From: Candidatus Pelagibacter sp.
Lineage (GTDB): Bacteria > Pseudomonadota > Alphaproteobacteria > Pelagibacterales > Pelagibacteraceae
Assembly: GCA_028408795.1 (NCBI GenBank)
Contig: JAOOLP010000001.1
Coordinates: 51,183 to 115,182, forward strand
Reading direction: 5' to 3'
DNA: 64,000 nt
A program made the position numbers and the translations under genes. The notes under the pieces are model-generated. The model worked only from the letters and a program-made list of their open reading frames with translations, had not been told where the DNA came from and did not search any database. Positions 1 to 9,227 of the stretch are shown here, piece after piece. The stretch's first letter is position 1. The number at the start of each line of letters is the position of its first letter.

Positions 1-66
1 AATGATTGGGGAGATACAAACCCAGGAACAGATAACCAACAAATTACATTCTCTAAAAATTTTTAA
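1..66 (+). CDS. 3' end of an unidentified gene (partial)
   Basis: Frame 1 is open from the window edge and ends with TAA at 64-66, giving 21 residues that begin NDWGDTNPGTDNQQ and end FSKNF. The stop lies three bases before the ATG of the next gene, so it is probably the upstream member of the same transcription unit. The fragment is too short to assign a family. Confidence 0.55.
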   Translation, partial: NDWGDTNPGTDNQQITFSKNF

Positions 67-69
67 AAA

Positions 70-1221
70 ATGAATTTAAAGGATTGTCATAATTTTTATG
101 ATTTTAGAAAATTAGCTAAAAAAAAGCTACCTTCACCGATATTCCATTATATTGATGGCGCAGCAGATGACGAAGTTACTTATGCTAGAAACACAAGCGC
201 TTTCGATGATGTTGATTTAGTTCCAAATGTTTTAAGAGGAGTAGAAAATGTAGATTTGTCTACTACTATATTTGGAAAAAAACTTGCTTTACCTTTTTAT
301 CTTTCTCCAACAGCTTTACAAAGACTTTTCCATTACGAGGGAGAGAGAGCTGTAGGCAAAGCAGCTCAAAAATTTAATACTATGTTTGGTGTTTCCGCTT
401 TAGCAACAGTTAGTGTTGAAGAAATTTCATCTATGATTGACACACCAAAAATGTTTCAATTTTATTTTCACAAAGATAGAGGCTTGAATGACTCATGTTT
501 AGAAAGAGCCAAAGCGGCTAAATTTGACGTTATGGCCTTGACAGTGGATACGATTACTGGAGGAAATCGTGAGAGAGATTTAAGAACTGGTTTTACTTCT
601 CCTCCAAAATTAACATTAGCGAGTTTGTTTAGCTTTGCTACAAAACCAATGTGGGGAATAAACTATGTAACAAGAGGAAAATTTGAACTACCTCACCTAC
701 AAGATTTTGTTAAAGAAGGAACTAGTACTAATTCCTCAATTGGAAATTATTTCTCCACTATGCTTGATCAATCAATGAATTGGAATGATGCTGAAAAACT
801 TTGTTCCAAATGGGGTGGTCATTTCGCACTTAAAGGGGTGATGAGTGTAGAAGATGCTAAGAGAGCTGTCGACATTGGATGCACAGGAATTATGGTTTCA
901 AATCACGGTGGTCGACAACTGGATGGGTCAAGGGCTCCCTTTGATCAATTAGCAGAAATCGTTGATGCAGTTGGTGATAAACTTGACGTAATTTGTGAAG
1001 GTGGAATACATAGAGGAACCCATATGCTTAAGGCGTTATCTTTAGGAGCAAAGGCTTGTTCTGGTGGAAGATTGTACCTTTATGCTTTAGCTGCAGCCGG
1101 ACAAGCAGGTGTCGAGAGAGCATTAGGTCAATATAAGTCAGAGTTAGAAAGGGATATGAAATTAATGGGATGTAAAACAATTAAAGATCTAAGTAGAAAA
1201 AATTTAAGATTTAGACGTTAA
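70..1221 (+). CDS. FMN-dependent L-2-hydroxyacid dehydrogenase, paralog 1
   Basis: 383 residues of the LldD/glycolate oxidase family, which oxidise L-2-hydroxy acids (lactate, glycolate and similar) to 2-oxo acids on an FMN TIM barrel. Y27 in FHYIDG, Y132 in FQFYFHKDR, K255 in LKGVMS, and H279 and R282 in SNHGGRQLDG match the substrate and catalytic residues of the family. The FMN-phosphate region deviates: family DGGxR is EGGIH (E310, H314) and the usual GTD is GTH (H318), while GR at 333-334 is kept. The stop overlaps the next ATG as TAATG, so the paralogs are translationally coupled. Substrate unknown; by context a small 2-hydroxy acid taken up by the TRAP system downstream. Confidence 0.88.
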   Translation: MNLKDCHNFYDFRKLAKKKLPSPIFHYIDGAADDEVTYARNTSAFDDVDLVPNVLRGVENVDLSTTIFGKKLALPFYLSPTALQRLFHYEGERAVGKAAQKFNTMFGVSALATVSVEEISSMIDTPKMFQFYFHKDRGLNDSCLERAKAAKFDVMALTVDTITGGNRERDLRTGFTSPPKLTLASLFSFATKPMWGINYVTRGKFELPHLQDFVKEGTSTNSSIGNYFSTMLDQSMNWNDAEKLCSKWGGHFALKGVMSVEDAKRAVDIGCTGIMVSNHGGRQLDGSRAPFDQLAEIVDAVGDKLDVICEGGIHRGTHMLKALSLGAKACSGGRLYLYALAAAGQAGVERALGQYKSELERDMKLMGCKTIKDLSRKNLRFRR

Positions 1222-2378
1222 TGAATTTAAGTGATTGCTATAATTTTAATGACTTTAGAAAACTTGCTAAAAAAAAATTACCATCCCCAATTTTTCATTA
1301 CATTGATGGCGGAGCTGATGATGAGTCGACCTTAAGAAGAAATACTGACTCTTTTAATGAATGTGATTTAGTGCCTAGTATTCTTGCTAGCGTAGGTAAA
1401 CCCGATCTATCAACTACACTGTTTGGAAGAAAAATTGATATGCCAATTTTTCTTTCACCAGCGGCAATGCAAAGACTGTACCATCCTGAGGGAGATAGAG
1501 CTTCAGCACGTGCAGCAGAAAAATTTAACACTTTTTATAGTATGTCTTCTATGGGGAATAATACCATTGAAGAAGTTTCAAATATTTCAAGCGGACCTAA
1601 GCTATTTCAACTTTATGTTCATAAAGACAGATCAATTTCTGATGATTTAATCGAAAGATCTCGAAGATCAGGTTTTGACGCAATGTGTTTAACAGTAGAT
1701 ACTTTAGTTGCTGGAAATAGAGAAAAAGATCACAGGACAGGATTTACAACTCCACCAAAACTTACTTTTCAAAGCTTAATGAGTTTTGCGATGCGACCAA
1801 GATGGGTATTTAATTATCTAACTGGCAAAAAATTTGAATTATCAAATGTTAAAAAGAAAACTGATAAAGGAACAAATATCGCAAAATCAGTTATTGAATA
1901 TATTAATGAACAATATGATCCTGCTATGGGATGGAAAGATGCAGAGTATTGTGCAAAAAAATGGAACGGACCTTTTGCTTTGAAAGGGGTTATGTCTGTT
2001 GAAGATGCAAAAAGAGCCATTGATATTGGTTGTACTGCCATCATGATATCAAATCATGGAGGACGTCAATTGGATGGATCTAGATCTCCTTTCGATCAAG
2101 TTAAAGCAATATCCGATGCCGTTGGAGATAAGTTAGAAATCATTTTAGATGGAGGTGTTAGAAGAGGAACACACGTGTTAAAAGCCATTGCAGCAGGAGC
2201 TAAGGCATGTAGTTTTGGTAAAATGTTTTTGTTTTCTTTAGCTGCTGGTGGCCAACCGGGAGTTGAACGTTTACTTCAAAATATGCATGATGAAATTAAT
2301 AGAAATATGGTTTTGATGGGTTGTAAGAATTTAAAGGAGCTGAATAGTACAAAATTAATCTATAGAAAAAAAAATTAA
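1221..2378 (+). CDS. FMN-dependent L-2-hydroxyacid dehydrogenase, paralog 2
   Basis: 385 residues aligning almost without gaps to the preceding gene; residues 11-30 are identical in both, which indicates a tandem duplication. Catalytic H279 and R282 in SNHGGRQLDG, Y27, Y132 and K255 are present. Here the DGGVR motif is intact (D310, R314), but the second FMN-phosphate residue is lysine (GK at 333-334) where paralog 1 has arginine; H318 replaces the usual Asp in both. The start is fixed by the TAATG overlap. The two could form a hetero-oligomer or act on different substrates; the sequence alone does not decide. Confidence 0.88.
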   Translation: MNLSDCYNFNDFRKLAKKKLPSPIFHYIDGGADDESTLRRNTDSFNECDLVPSILASVGKPDLSTTLFGRKIDMPIFLSPAAMQRLYHPEGDRASARAAEKFNTFYSMSSMGNNTIEEVSNISSGPKLFQLYVHKDRSISDDLIERSRRSGFDAMCLTVDTLVAGNREKDHRTGFTTPPKLTFQSLMSFAMRPRWVFNYLTGKKFELSNVKKKTDKGTNIAKSVIEYINEQYDPAMGWKDAEYCAKKWNGPFALKGVMSVEDAKRAIDIGCTAIMISNHGGRQLDGSRSPFDQVKAISDAVGDKLEIILDGGVRRGTHVLKAIAAGAKACSFGKMFLFSLAAGGQPGVERLLQNMHDEINRNMVLMGCKNLKELNSTKLIYRKKN

Positions 2379-2397
2379 AACTAGTAAAGTAAGTCTT

Positions 2398-3564
2398 ATG
2401 AAATTAGCAAAAAGTTTAGATAGATTAGGAACAGAAACAGCCTTTAGTGTTCTTGCTGAAGCAAAAAAATTAGAAGCTTCAGGTAAACCAATGATTCATC
2501 TTGGATTGGGTCAACCTGATTTCAAAACTCCTAAACATATAGTGGAAGCAGCAAAAAAAGCTCTGGATGACGGGCATCATGGCTATGTTTTATCGAATGG
2601 AATTCTTGAGTGCAGACAATCTGTTACTAGAAAAATTAAGAAATTATACGGTCAAGATATTGACCCGGAAAGAATTATTATAATGCCAGGAGGAAAACCT
2701 ACAATGAGCTATGCGATACAATGTTTTGGTGAGCCAGGTGTAGAGATTATTCATCCAACACCTGCATTTCCAATTTATGAGTCTATGATTAATTTCACAG
2801 GCGCAAAACCAGTTCCTTATGATCTTACCGAAGATAAAGACTTAAAATTCAATCCAGAAAAAATTTTATCATTAATAACTGACAAAACTAGATTACTAGT
2901 CCTGATAAATCCAAACAATCCAACAGGTAGTTTTGTTGAAAAATCAGACATCGATGTTTTAGCTGAGGGACTTAAAAAACATCCGCATGTTACTATCTTA
3001 AGTGATGAGATTTATAGTAGACAAATATTTGATGGAAAAGAAATGCCAACATTTTTCAATTATTCAGAATTAAGAGAAAGACTAATTGTTCTTGAAGGAT
3101 GGAGTAAAGCATATTCAATGACAGGGTGGAGATTGGGATGGAGTTTCTGGCCTAAAAACTTAATAGAGCATGTAAATAAATTATTAATTAATAGTGTTTC
3201 ATGTGTAAATGCTGCAGCTCAATTTGCAGGAATTGCTGCATTGGATGGATCTGACGACTCAATTAATGAAATGATGAAAAAATTTACGATAAGAAGGAAA
3301 CTTATTCATGAAGGTCTTAATAATTTACCAGGTGTAGAATGTAGTTTACCTGGAGGGGCATTTTACGCATTTCCGAAAGTTATTGGAACAGGAATGAATG
3401 GATCAGAATTTGCAAAAAAATGTATGCATGAGGCAGGAGTAGCTATTGTACCAGGTACAGCATTTGGGAAAACTGCAAAAGATTATGTGAGATTTAGTTT
3501 TGCTGCTTCACAAGCCAACATCTCAGAGGCACTAGAGAATATTAAAAAAATGTTAGCTAAATAA
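2398..3564 (+). CDS. Class I PLP-dependent aminotransferase
   Basis: 388 residues, fold type I (AspC/AlaT-like subfamily). Seen: substrate-arm motif LGLGQPDF (35-42), NPNNPTG (171-177), cofactor ring Asp D203 and Tyr Y206, and the Schiff-base lysine K237 in GWSKAYSMTGWRLGW. It catalyses transfer of an amino group between an amino acid and a 2-oxo acid in the cytoplasm. Placed between L- and D-hydroxyacid dehydrogenases, it probably links their 2-oxo acid product to an amino acid. It starts 19 bases after the previous stop. Exact substrates cannot be read from sequence. Confidence 0.88.
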   Translation: MKLAKSLDRLGTETAFSVLAEAKKLEASGKPMIHLGLGQPDFKTPKHIVEAAKKALDDGHHGYVLSNGILECRQSVTRKIKKLYGQDIDPERIIIMPGGKPTMSYAIQCFGEPGVEIIHPTPAFPIYESMINFTGAKPVPYDLTEDKDLKFNPEKILSLITDKTRLLVLINPNNPTGSFVEKSDIDVLAEGLKKHPHVTILSDEIYSRQIFDGKEMPTFFNYSELRERLIVLEGWSKAYSMTGWRLGWSFWPKNLIEHVNKLLINSVSCVNAAAQFAGIAALDGSDDSINEMMKKFTIRRKLIHEGLNNLPGVECSLPGGAFYAFPKVIGTGMNGSEFAKKCMHEAGVAIVPGTAFGKTAKDYVRFSFAASQANISEALENIKKMLAK

Positions 3565-3601
3565 GCTGTATTTTCTCTAAATTTCAATTAATATTATCAA
3601 A

Positions 3602-4975
3602 ATGAATGAACAGGTTCAGTCAGAACTAAAAAAAATATTTAATGGCAGATTTTCTACATCTGTGTCCACCAGATCAAATTACGCTAGAGGCGAAGACACA
3701 TTTGATCCTGTTTTATCTAAAGCTGTAGTTTTTCCAGAAACAAATGAAGAAGTTTCAAAAATTTTAAAACTATGTAACAACCATAAAATACCCGTTGTTC
3801 CTTTTGGAACCGGAACTTCTTTAGAAGGCAATGTTGTTGGAAACGAAAATGGTATTACAATTTCCTTAGAAAAAATGAATAAGATATTAGATGTAAATGT
3901 TGAAGATTTTGATTGTAGAGTCCAAGCATGTGTAACAAAGGAACAGCTCAATGATTATTTAAGAGAAGATGGAGTTTTCTTTCCTATCGATCCTGGTGCC
4001 AATGCAGCTATTGGGGGCATGGCATCAACATCAGCCTCAGGAACAATGGCAGTAAAATATGGAACTATGAAAACAGTGATTACCGGTCTAACAGTTGTGC
4101 TCCCAAACGGTGATATTATAAACACTGGTAGTAGGACAAAAAAAACTTCAGCAGGATATAATTTAACAAATTTATTTATAGGATCAGAGGGAACATTAGG
4201 AATAATAACTGAAATACATTTAAAATTGTCTCCTATTCCTGAAAGTATTATGAGTGCGGTTTGTCATTTTCAAAGTTTAGAAAATGCAGTTCGAACTGCA
4301 CAACAGATTATTCAATACGGAGTACCTATAGCTAGAATTGAAATGTTAAACAAAGATCAAATGGATATAAGTATAAATTATTCAAAACTAAAAGATCTTA
4401 AAGTTTTACCAACTTTATTTTTTGAGTTTCATGGCTCTGAGTCATCTAATAAAGAGGATATTAAAGTTGTTGAAGAAATTTCAAAAGATAATCAAGGAAG
4501 CTCTTTTAAATGGGCAAAGGATTTAAAAGAAAGAAATAAATTATGGCAAGCTCGTTGGGATGTTTATTATTCTGTAAAAGCTTTAATTAAAAATGGAAGA
4601 GTGTATTCCACAGATGTATGCCTTCCAATTTCAAAAATAACTGAATGTGTAAATTTTGCAGAGGAAAAGACAAAAAAATTTGGATTAAGAGCACCTATGG
4701 TTGGACATTTAGGAGATGGAAATTTTCACGTGATATTGCCTTATGATCCCCAAAATAAAGAGTCTTATAAAAAGATAAGAGAATTCAGTGATTTGCTTAT
4801 AAAAAAAACTTTAGAATTAAATGGAACCATCACTGGTGAACATGGTGTAGGACTGCACAAGAAAGAGTATTTGTTAAAAGAGCATGGTGACAACATTCCA
4901 ATAATGAAATCAATTAAGAAAACGCTTGATCCAAATAACATTATGAACCCAGGTAAAATTTTTGATTTAAATTAA
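3602..4975 (+). CDS. FAD-linked D-2-hydroxyacid (D-lactate-type) dehydrogenase
   Basis: 457 residues, within the range of GlcD/LDHD-family flavoproteins. The N-terminal FAD-binding (PCMH) domain shows VVPFGTGTSLEG at about 65-76 and GANAAIGGMAST; the C-terminal oxidase domain shows GHLGDGNFH and the terminal GEHGVGLHKKEYL motif. The family oxidises D-lactate, D-glycolate or D-2-hydroxyglutarate to the 2-oxo acid and passes electrons to the respiratory chain. The PFGTGTSLEG form resembles eukaryotic-type LDHD more than glycolate oxidase GlcD. No GlcE/GlcF partner is present here, which also favours a single-subunit D-lactate-type enzyme. It complements the L-specific enzymes upstream. Confidence 0.87.
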   Translation: MNEQVQSELKKIFNGRFSTSVSTRSNYARGEDTFDPVLSKAVVFPETNEEVSKILKLCNNHKIPVVPFGTGTSLEGNVVGNENGITISLEKMNKILDVNVEDFDCRVQACVTKEQLNDYLREDGVFFPIDPGANAAIGGMASTSASGTMAVKYGTMKTVITGLTVVLPNGDIINTGSRTKKTSAGYNLTNLFIGSEGTLGIITEIHLKLSPIPESIMSAVCHFQSLENAVRTAQQIIQYGVPIARIEMLNKDQMDISINYSKLKDLKVLPTLFFEFHGSESSNKEDIKVVEEISKDNQGSSFKWAKDLKERNKLWQARWDVYYSVKALIKNGRVYSTDVCLPISKITECVNFAEEKTKKFGLRAPMVGHLGDGNFHVILPYDPQNKESYKKIREFSDLLIKKTLELNGTITGEHGVGLHKKEYLLKEHGDNIPIMKSIKKTLDPNNIMNPGKIFDLN

Positions 4976-4979
4976 TTTT

Positions 4980-5933
4980 ATGAAAAAAATATTAGTCACG
5001 AGAAGATTACTACAATCAAACGAAGATCGATTAAAAGAATTATACGATGTAAAACTTAATACAAATGACGAGCTTTATTCTCAACAAAAACTAATAGAAA
5101 TGAGCGAAGGCTGTCATGGTATTTTATCAGCGCTTACTGATAAATTAGATGAAGAAACAATTAACAAGTTACCTGAGAGTGTAAAAATTCTCTCTAATTT
5201 TGCTGTTGGTTTCGGAAATATAGATTTAGATGCTGCAAAAAAAAGAAACATTGCTGTTACCAATACTCCAGAAGTTCTCACAGATGCAACTGCAGAGATA
5301 GGGATTCTTTTAATTCTAGGAGCTTGTAGGCGTGCATCAGAAGGCATTGAGGGTGCAAAAGCATCAAACTGGAAATGGTCAGCTGATTATTTGATTGGTA
5401 AGCAACTGACTGGTTCTAGATTAGGAATTTTGGGAATGGGGAGAATTGGAAAAAAGATTGCAAAAATTGCAAAATCTCTGGGAATGATTATACATTATCA
5501 TAATAGATCAAAATTATCATCGAAGCAGGAAGATGGCGCCGAATATCATAAAGATTTAAAAAGTTTATTACGTGTATCTGATGTTTTGTCTGTATGTTGT
5601 CCTGCATCCAAAGAAACCATAAATTTAATTAATAAGGATGCCTTAGAATGTCTACCTAAAGGCGCAGTGGTTACTAATGTTGCTAGAGGCGATATAGTTG
5701 ATGATGAGGCTCTCATAGACGCGCTTAACAGAAGAAAAGTATATGCAGTTGGATTAGATGTTTATAAAGGTGAACCAAATTTAAACCCAGGATATTTAAA
5801 GCACAAAAGTGCGTTCATTCTTCCTCATCTAGGTAGCGCCACAAAAGAAACTCGCACAGCTATGGCTAATCTTGCAATAGACAACCTTGAGGAATTTTTT
5901 AAAACAGGCAATTGTAAAAACAAGGTAAATTAA
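4980..5933 (+). CDS. NAD(P)-dependent D-isomer-specific 2-hydroxyacid dehydrogenase
   Basis: 317 residues. The Rossmann motif LGMGRIG (151-157) is followed by the catalytic triad of the family: R236 in NVARGDIVDDEAL, E265 in YKGEPNL and H283 in LPHLGSAT. The family reversibly reduces 2-oxo acids such as glyoxylate, hydroxypyruvate or pyruvate to D-2-hydroxy acids. It begins four bases after the GlcD-like gene, so the two are co-transcribed. It is the last enzyme before the TRAP transporter, separated from it by a 113-bp gap that must hold the dctP promoter; no box there is clear enough to call. Glyoxylate/hydroxypyruvate reductase is the most likely specificity. Confidence 0.87.
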   Translation: MKKILVTRRLLQSNEDRLKELYDVKLNTNDELYSQQKLIEMSEGCHGILSALTDKLDEETINKLPESVKILSNFAVGFGNIDLDAAKKRNIAVTNTPEVLTDATAEIGILLILGACRRASEGIEGAKASNWKWSADYLIGKQLTGSRLGILGMGRIGKKIAKIAKSLGMIIHYHNRSKLSSKQEDGAEYHKDLKSLLRVSDVLSVCCPASKETINLINKDALECLPKGAVVTNVARGDIVDDEALIDALNRRKVYAVGLDVYKGEPNLNPGYLKHKSAFILPHLGSATKETRTAMANLAIDNLEEFFKTGNCKNKVN

Positions 5934-6046
5934 TAATTTTAATTCTACTTAAAGTTGTAAGCGTCAAAAGATTCTCAAATTATTTCAAGACTCTTAAAAA
6001 TTTATATGTTTAAATATTTCTAATTATTAATAATTAAGGGGGACAT

Positions 6047-7198
6047 ATGTCAAAAAAAACGATCAAAGGAGTTAAGACTCCTTCAAGACGTAAGTTCTTT
6101 AAAGCAGCTGCAGTTACGGGTGCAGCAGCGGCAGCAACAGTTGCAATGCCAAATATTGCATTCGGAGCGCCGAAAACTTTAAAGATGCAAGCAGCTTGGC
6201 CATCAGGAGCTAATATCTTCTTCGAAATGGCTGGCGATTACGCGAAAATGGTTAGCGACATGTCAGGTGGTGAATTGAAGATTGATCTTCAGCCTGTTGG
6301 TTCAGTTGTAAAAACTGGAGAGATAGGTCAAGCAGTAAGTTCTGGAGTTTTAGATATGGGACACTGGGTAACTGCTTACTGGTATGGTAAAAATGCTGCC
6401 GCTTCATTATTTGGTACTGGTCCATCATACGGAATGTCATCTCAAGAAGTTATGGGATGGATGGAGTACGGTGGAGGTAGAAAACTATACAATGAAACAC
6501 TTGCAAAAGTAGGTTTCGATTATGTTGGTTTCTTCCACATGCCAATGCCAGCTCAGCCTTTTGGATGGTTCAAAAAGAACGTAACAAAAGTATCTGATGT
6601 TAAAGGAATGAAGTACAGAACAGTTGGTTTAGCGACTAACGTATTAACAGCAATGGGAATGGTAGTTAGACAATTACCAGGTGGTGAAATTCAACCTGCT
6701 ATGAAAACAGGATTGATTGAAGCTGCTGAGTTTAACAACCCAACTTCAGACTCTCAGTTTGGTATGCAAGACGTTTCTAAGCATTATCACTTAGGAAGCT
6801 TCCACCAATCTCAAGAGATGTTTGAAATTCCAGTTAACAAGAAAACATTTAATAGTTTATCGCCTGCACACCAAGCGATACTAAAAAATGCTGCTTATGC
6901 TGCGAATACGGACAATTACTTCAAAGCGTTAGTTAGATACTCAGCTGATTTATCTAAATTGATGAATCAACACAAAGTAAATGTGTATCAAACATCTGAT
7001 GCAATTTTAGCTCAACAATTAAAAGGTTGGGATAAAGTAATTGGTGATTTCAACAAGAAAGATCCATTCTTTAAGAAAATTGTAGATTCTCAGAAGAAAT
7101 ACGCTAAGAGAGTGATGAAATACTTACTCATGAATCAGCCAAATTATAGATTGGCTTATGAAAATGAGTTTGGTTCATTAGCAAAAGTTAAAATTTAA
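6047..7198 (+). CDS. dctP: TRAP transporter periplasmic substrate-binding protein (DctP family)
   Basis: 383 residues with an N-terminal Tat signal: SRRKFF at 13-18, an Ala-rich hydrophobic stretch and a probable cleavage site after AFG (38-40). The rest fits the DctP fold in the branch that includes 2-oxo acid and lactate binders (TakP-like), with the motifs KTGLIEAAEF and AILKNAAYAANTD; the branch is judged from memory of the family. It captures solute in the periplasm for the DctQM permease. A strong Shine-Dalgarno (AAGGGGGA) sits six bases before ATG, unlike most genes here, and codons such as AAC and TTC are more frequent than in neighbours; both suggest high expression. A hairpin follows the gene. 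Confidence 0.92.
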   Translation: MSKKTIKGVKTPSRRKFFKAAAVTGAAAAATVAMPNIAFGAPKTLKMQAAWPSGANIFFEMAGDYAKMVSDMSGGELKIDLQPVGSVVKTGEIGQAVSSGVLDMGHWVTAYWYGKNAAASLFGTGPSYGMSSQEVMGWMEYGGGRKLYNETLAKVGFDYVGFFHMPMPAQPFGWFKKNVTKVSDVKGMKYRTVGLATNVLTAMGMVVRQLPGGEIQPAMKTGLIEAAEFNNPTSDSQFGMQDVSKHYHLGSFHQSQEMFEIPVNKKTFNSLSPAHQAILKNAAYAANTDNYFKALVRYSADLSKLMNQHKVNVYQTSDAILAQQLKGWDKVIGDFNKKDPFFKKIVDSQKKYAKRVMKYLLMNQPNYRLAYENEFGSLAKVKI

Positions 7199-7220
7199 TT
7201 AACTTTTTTATAATTTTAAA

Positions 7221-7245
7221 AGGGGGCTTTTAGCCCCCTTTTTTT
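7221..7245 (+). terminator. Hairpin with U-tract between dctP and dctQ (attenuator)
   Basis: AGGGGGCT at 7221-7228, loop TTT, AGCCCCCT at 7232-7239, then six further T. This is a perfect 8-bp GC-rich stem with a U-tract, the canonical intrinsic terminator form. Its place inside the transporter operon, 23 bases after the dctP stop, suggests partial termination or 3'-end protection that yields more DctP than membrane subunits. Confidence 0.85.
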
Positions 7246-7282
7246 ATGGAAAAAAATAAAATTTTAGAATAGTTTAATTTTT

Positions 7283-7867
7283 ATGAGAGGATTTATTAGC
7301 TTTGCAGATCATTTAAGTACTTCCGTAGGAAAAGCATTTTCATGGTGCATTGTAATTCTTATGGGTGGAACTTGCTATGAAGTAGTAATGGCATATGCGT
7401 TCAATGCTCCTACTTTATGGAACTTTGACTTTAGTCTTCAAATGTACGGTGCGATATTCATGATGGCCGGAGCTTATACACTTTCTACTGAAGCTCATGT
7501 TAGGGGAGATGTGATTTACAGATTATTTAAACCTAAAATTCAAGGTTATATAGATTTAGTTTTATACTTTATATTTTTCTTTCCTGGAGTAATAGCTTTA
7601 GCTTTTTATGGTTACGAGTATGCTGCTCTCGCTTGGAAGATTAAAGAAACAAGTTGGAATAGTCCTGCACAAATTCAAATTTATATGGCAAAAGCTTTGA
7701 TTCCTTCAGCAGGAATTCTTTTAATCATTCAAGGCATCAGTGAAGTTTTCCGTTCTATCATTTGTATTCAAACAGGTCATTGGCCAGCTAGAATGGTTGT
7801 AGCAGAAGAGACTGAAAAAATTTTAATGAGAACTTCTCAAGACGAGGATCAAAAAGATGTTATTTAG
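7283..7867 (+). CDS. dctQ: TRAP transporter small membrane subunit (DctQ family)
   Basis: 194 residues with about four hydrophobic helices (roughly 15-35, 50-70, 95-115 and 138-160), the usual DctQ topology. The DctQ fold has low sequence conservation, so the call rests on length, topology and position between dctP and dctM. It forms the permease complex with DctM in the inner membrane. Its 3' end overlaps dctM by 11 bases, indicating coupled translation. Transcription must read through the hairpin upstream. Confidence 0.88.
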   Translation: MRGFISFADHLSTSVGKAFSWCIVILMGGTCYEVVMAYAFNAPTLWNFDFSLQMYGAIFMMAGAYTLSTEAHVRGDVIYRLFKPKIQGYIDLVLYFIFFFPGVIALAFYGYEYAALAWKIKETSWNSPAQIQIYMAKALIPSAGILLIIQGISEVFRSIICIQTGHWPARMVVAEETEKILMRTSQDEDQKDVI

Positions 7868-9218
7868 TTTAACAAACCCAGAAGTAGCAATTTTTATGAT
7901 GGGCATTTTCTTATTTGCCGTACTTCTTGGATTTCCAATCGCATTTACTTTAATGGCTATGGGAGTTGGCTTTGGTTATTATGCATATTTTGACCCAACA
8001 CGAATGGAACATTTATTTGATAATAGAATTTTTCAATTATTTGTTCAAAATACATATACAGTAATGGATAATACTGTTCTAACCGCAGTCCCCTTATTTT
8101 TATTCATGGGATATCTTGTTGAAAGAGCTGGAATAGTATCAAGATTATTTTTTGCAATAAGACTAGCATCACACAGATTACCTGCATCAATGGCTGTAGC
8201 AGCACTTATAACTTGTGCGCTTTTTTCAACTGCAACAGGGATAATTGGTGCAGTAGTTACTTTAATGGGATTGTTAGCTTGGCCCGCAATGATAAGGGCT
8301 GGTTATGATAAAAAATTTGCCTCAGGTGTAATTTGTTCCGGAGGGTGTCTTGGAATATTAATTCCTCCGAGCATTATGTTAATTGTTTACTCGGTAATAG
8401 CTCAGCTATCACCATTAAGGCTTTTTGCAGCCGCAATATTTCCTGGCTTGCTACTAGCTGGATTATATATAGCTTATGCAATTACAAGAGCCTACATTAA
8501 TCCCTCTATAGCACCTAGACCACCAGAAGAAGAAATACCGCCAAGAGCTGAGATAATGAAAGAAGTTTTGGTTTCATTTCTTCCTCTTTTTTCACTAATT
8601 ATTTTAGTGCTCGGTACAATTTTAGGAGGTCTGGCCACACCTGCTGAAGCTGCGGGAGTAGGAGCCTTTGGGGCAATAGTTCTTTCTTATTTTTATAAAA
8701 CCTTGAAATGGAAAAATTTTAAAGAGTCTGTTTTTCTTACCGCTAAGACTACAGCAATGATAATGTGGTTATTTATAGGATCTTGGACTTTTTCATCCGT
8801 TTTTTCTTATCTAGGTGGTCATGAAGTATTTGAACATTTTTTCAAAGCTATGGATCTTGCTCCTTGGCAGTTTTTAGTAATTACCCAAATTATAATTTTC
8901 TTACTCGGATGGCCATTGGAATGGACGGAAATATTGATCATTTTTGTCCCAATATTCTTACCTCTGGTAGAGTTTTTTGGAGTTAATCCATATTTCTTTG
9001 CTATGTTAATTGCTTTAAATTTACAAACATCTTTCTTAACTCCACCTATGGCAATGTCAGCATACTATCTTAAAGGTGTTCAGTCAAAAAACGTAGAACT
9101 AATGCAAATATTTAGAGGTATTATGCCTTTTTTAGCAATAGTAATTTTTGCAATGGTGTTAATGTACTTATTTCCAGGTATAGCACTTTGGTTACCTGAT
9201 ACCTTATTTGCTAACTAA
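7857..9218 (+). CDS. dctM: TRAP transporter large membrane subunit (DctM family)
   Basis: 453 residues, highly hydrophobic with about 12 membrane segments, the normal length for DctM. Family-like motifs include GGCLGILIPPSIMLIVYSV near the middle, GLATPAEAAGVGAFGA, and LNLQTSFLTPPMAMSAYYLKG near the C-terminus. It carries out sodium-driven translocation of the organic anion delivered by DctP. It overlaps dctQ by 11 bases and ends 9 bases before the amidase gene. Confidence 0.94.
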   Translation: MLFSLTNPEVAIFMMGIFLFAVLLGFPIAFTLMAMGVGFGYYAYFDPTRMEHLFDNRIFQLFVQNTYTVMDNTVLTAVPLFLFMGYLVERAGIVSRLFFAIRLASHRLPASMAVAALITCALFSTATGIIGAVVTLMGLLAWPAMIRAGYDKKFASGVICSGGCLGILIPPSIMLIVYSVIAQLSPLRLFAAAIFPGLLLAGLYIAYAITRAYINPSIAPRPPEEEIPPRAEIMKEVLVSFLPLFSLIILVLGTILGGLATPAEAAGVGAFGAIVLSYFYKTLKWKNFKESVFLTAKTTAMIMWLFIGSWTFSSVFSYLGGHEVFEHFFKAMDLAPWQFLVITQIIIFLLGWPLEWTEILIIFVPIFLPLVEFFGVNPYFFAMLIALNLQTSFLTPPMAMSAYYLKGVQSKNVELMQIFRGIMPFLAIVIFAMVLMYLFPGIALWLPDTLFAN

Positions 9219-9227
9219 TAATTTAAA

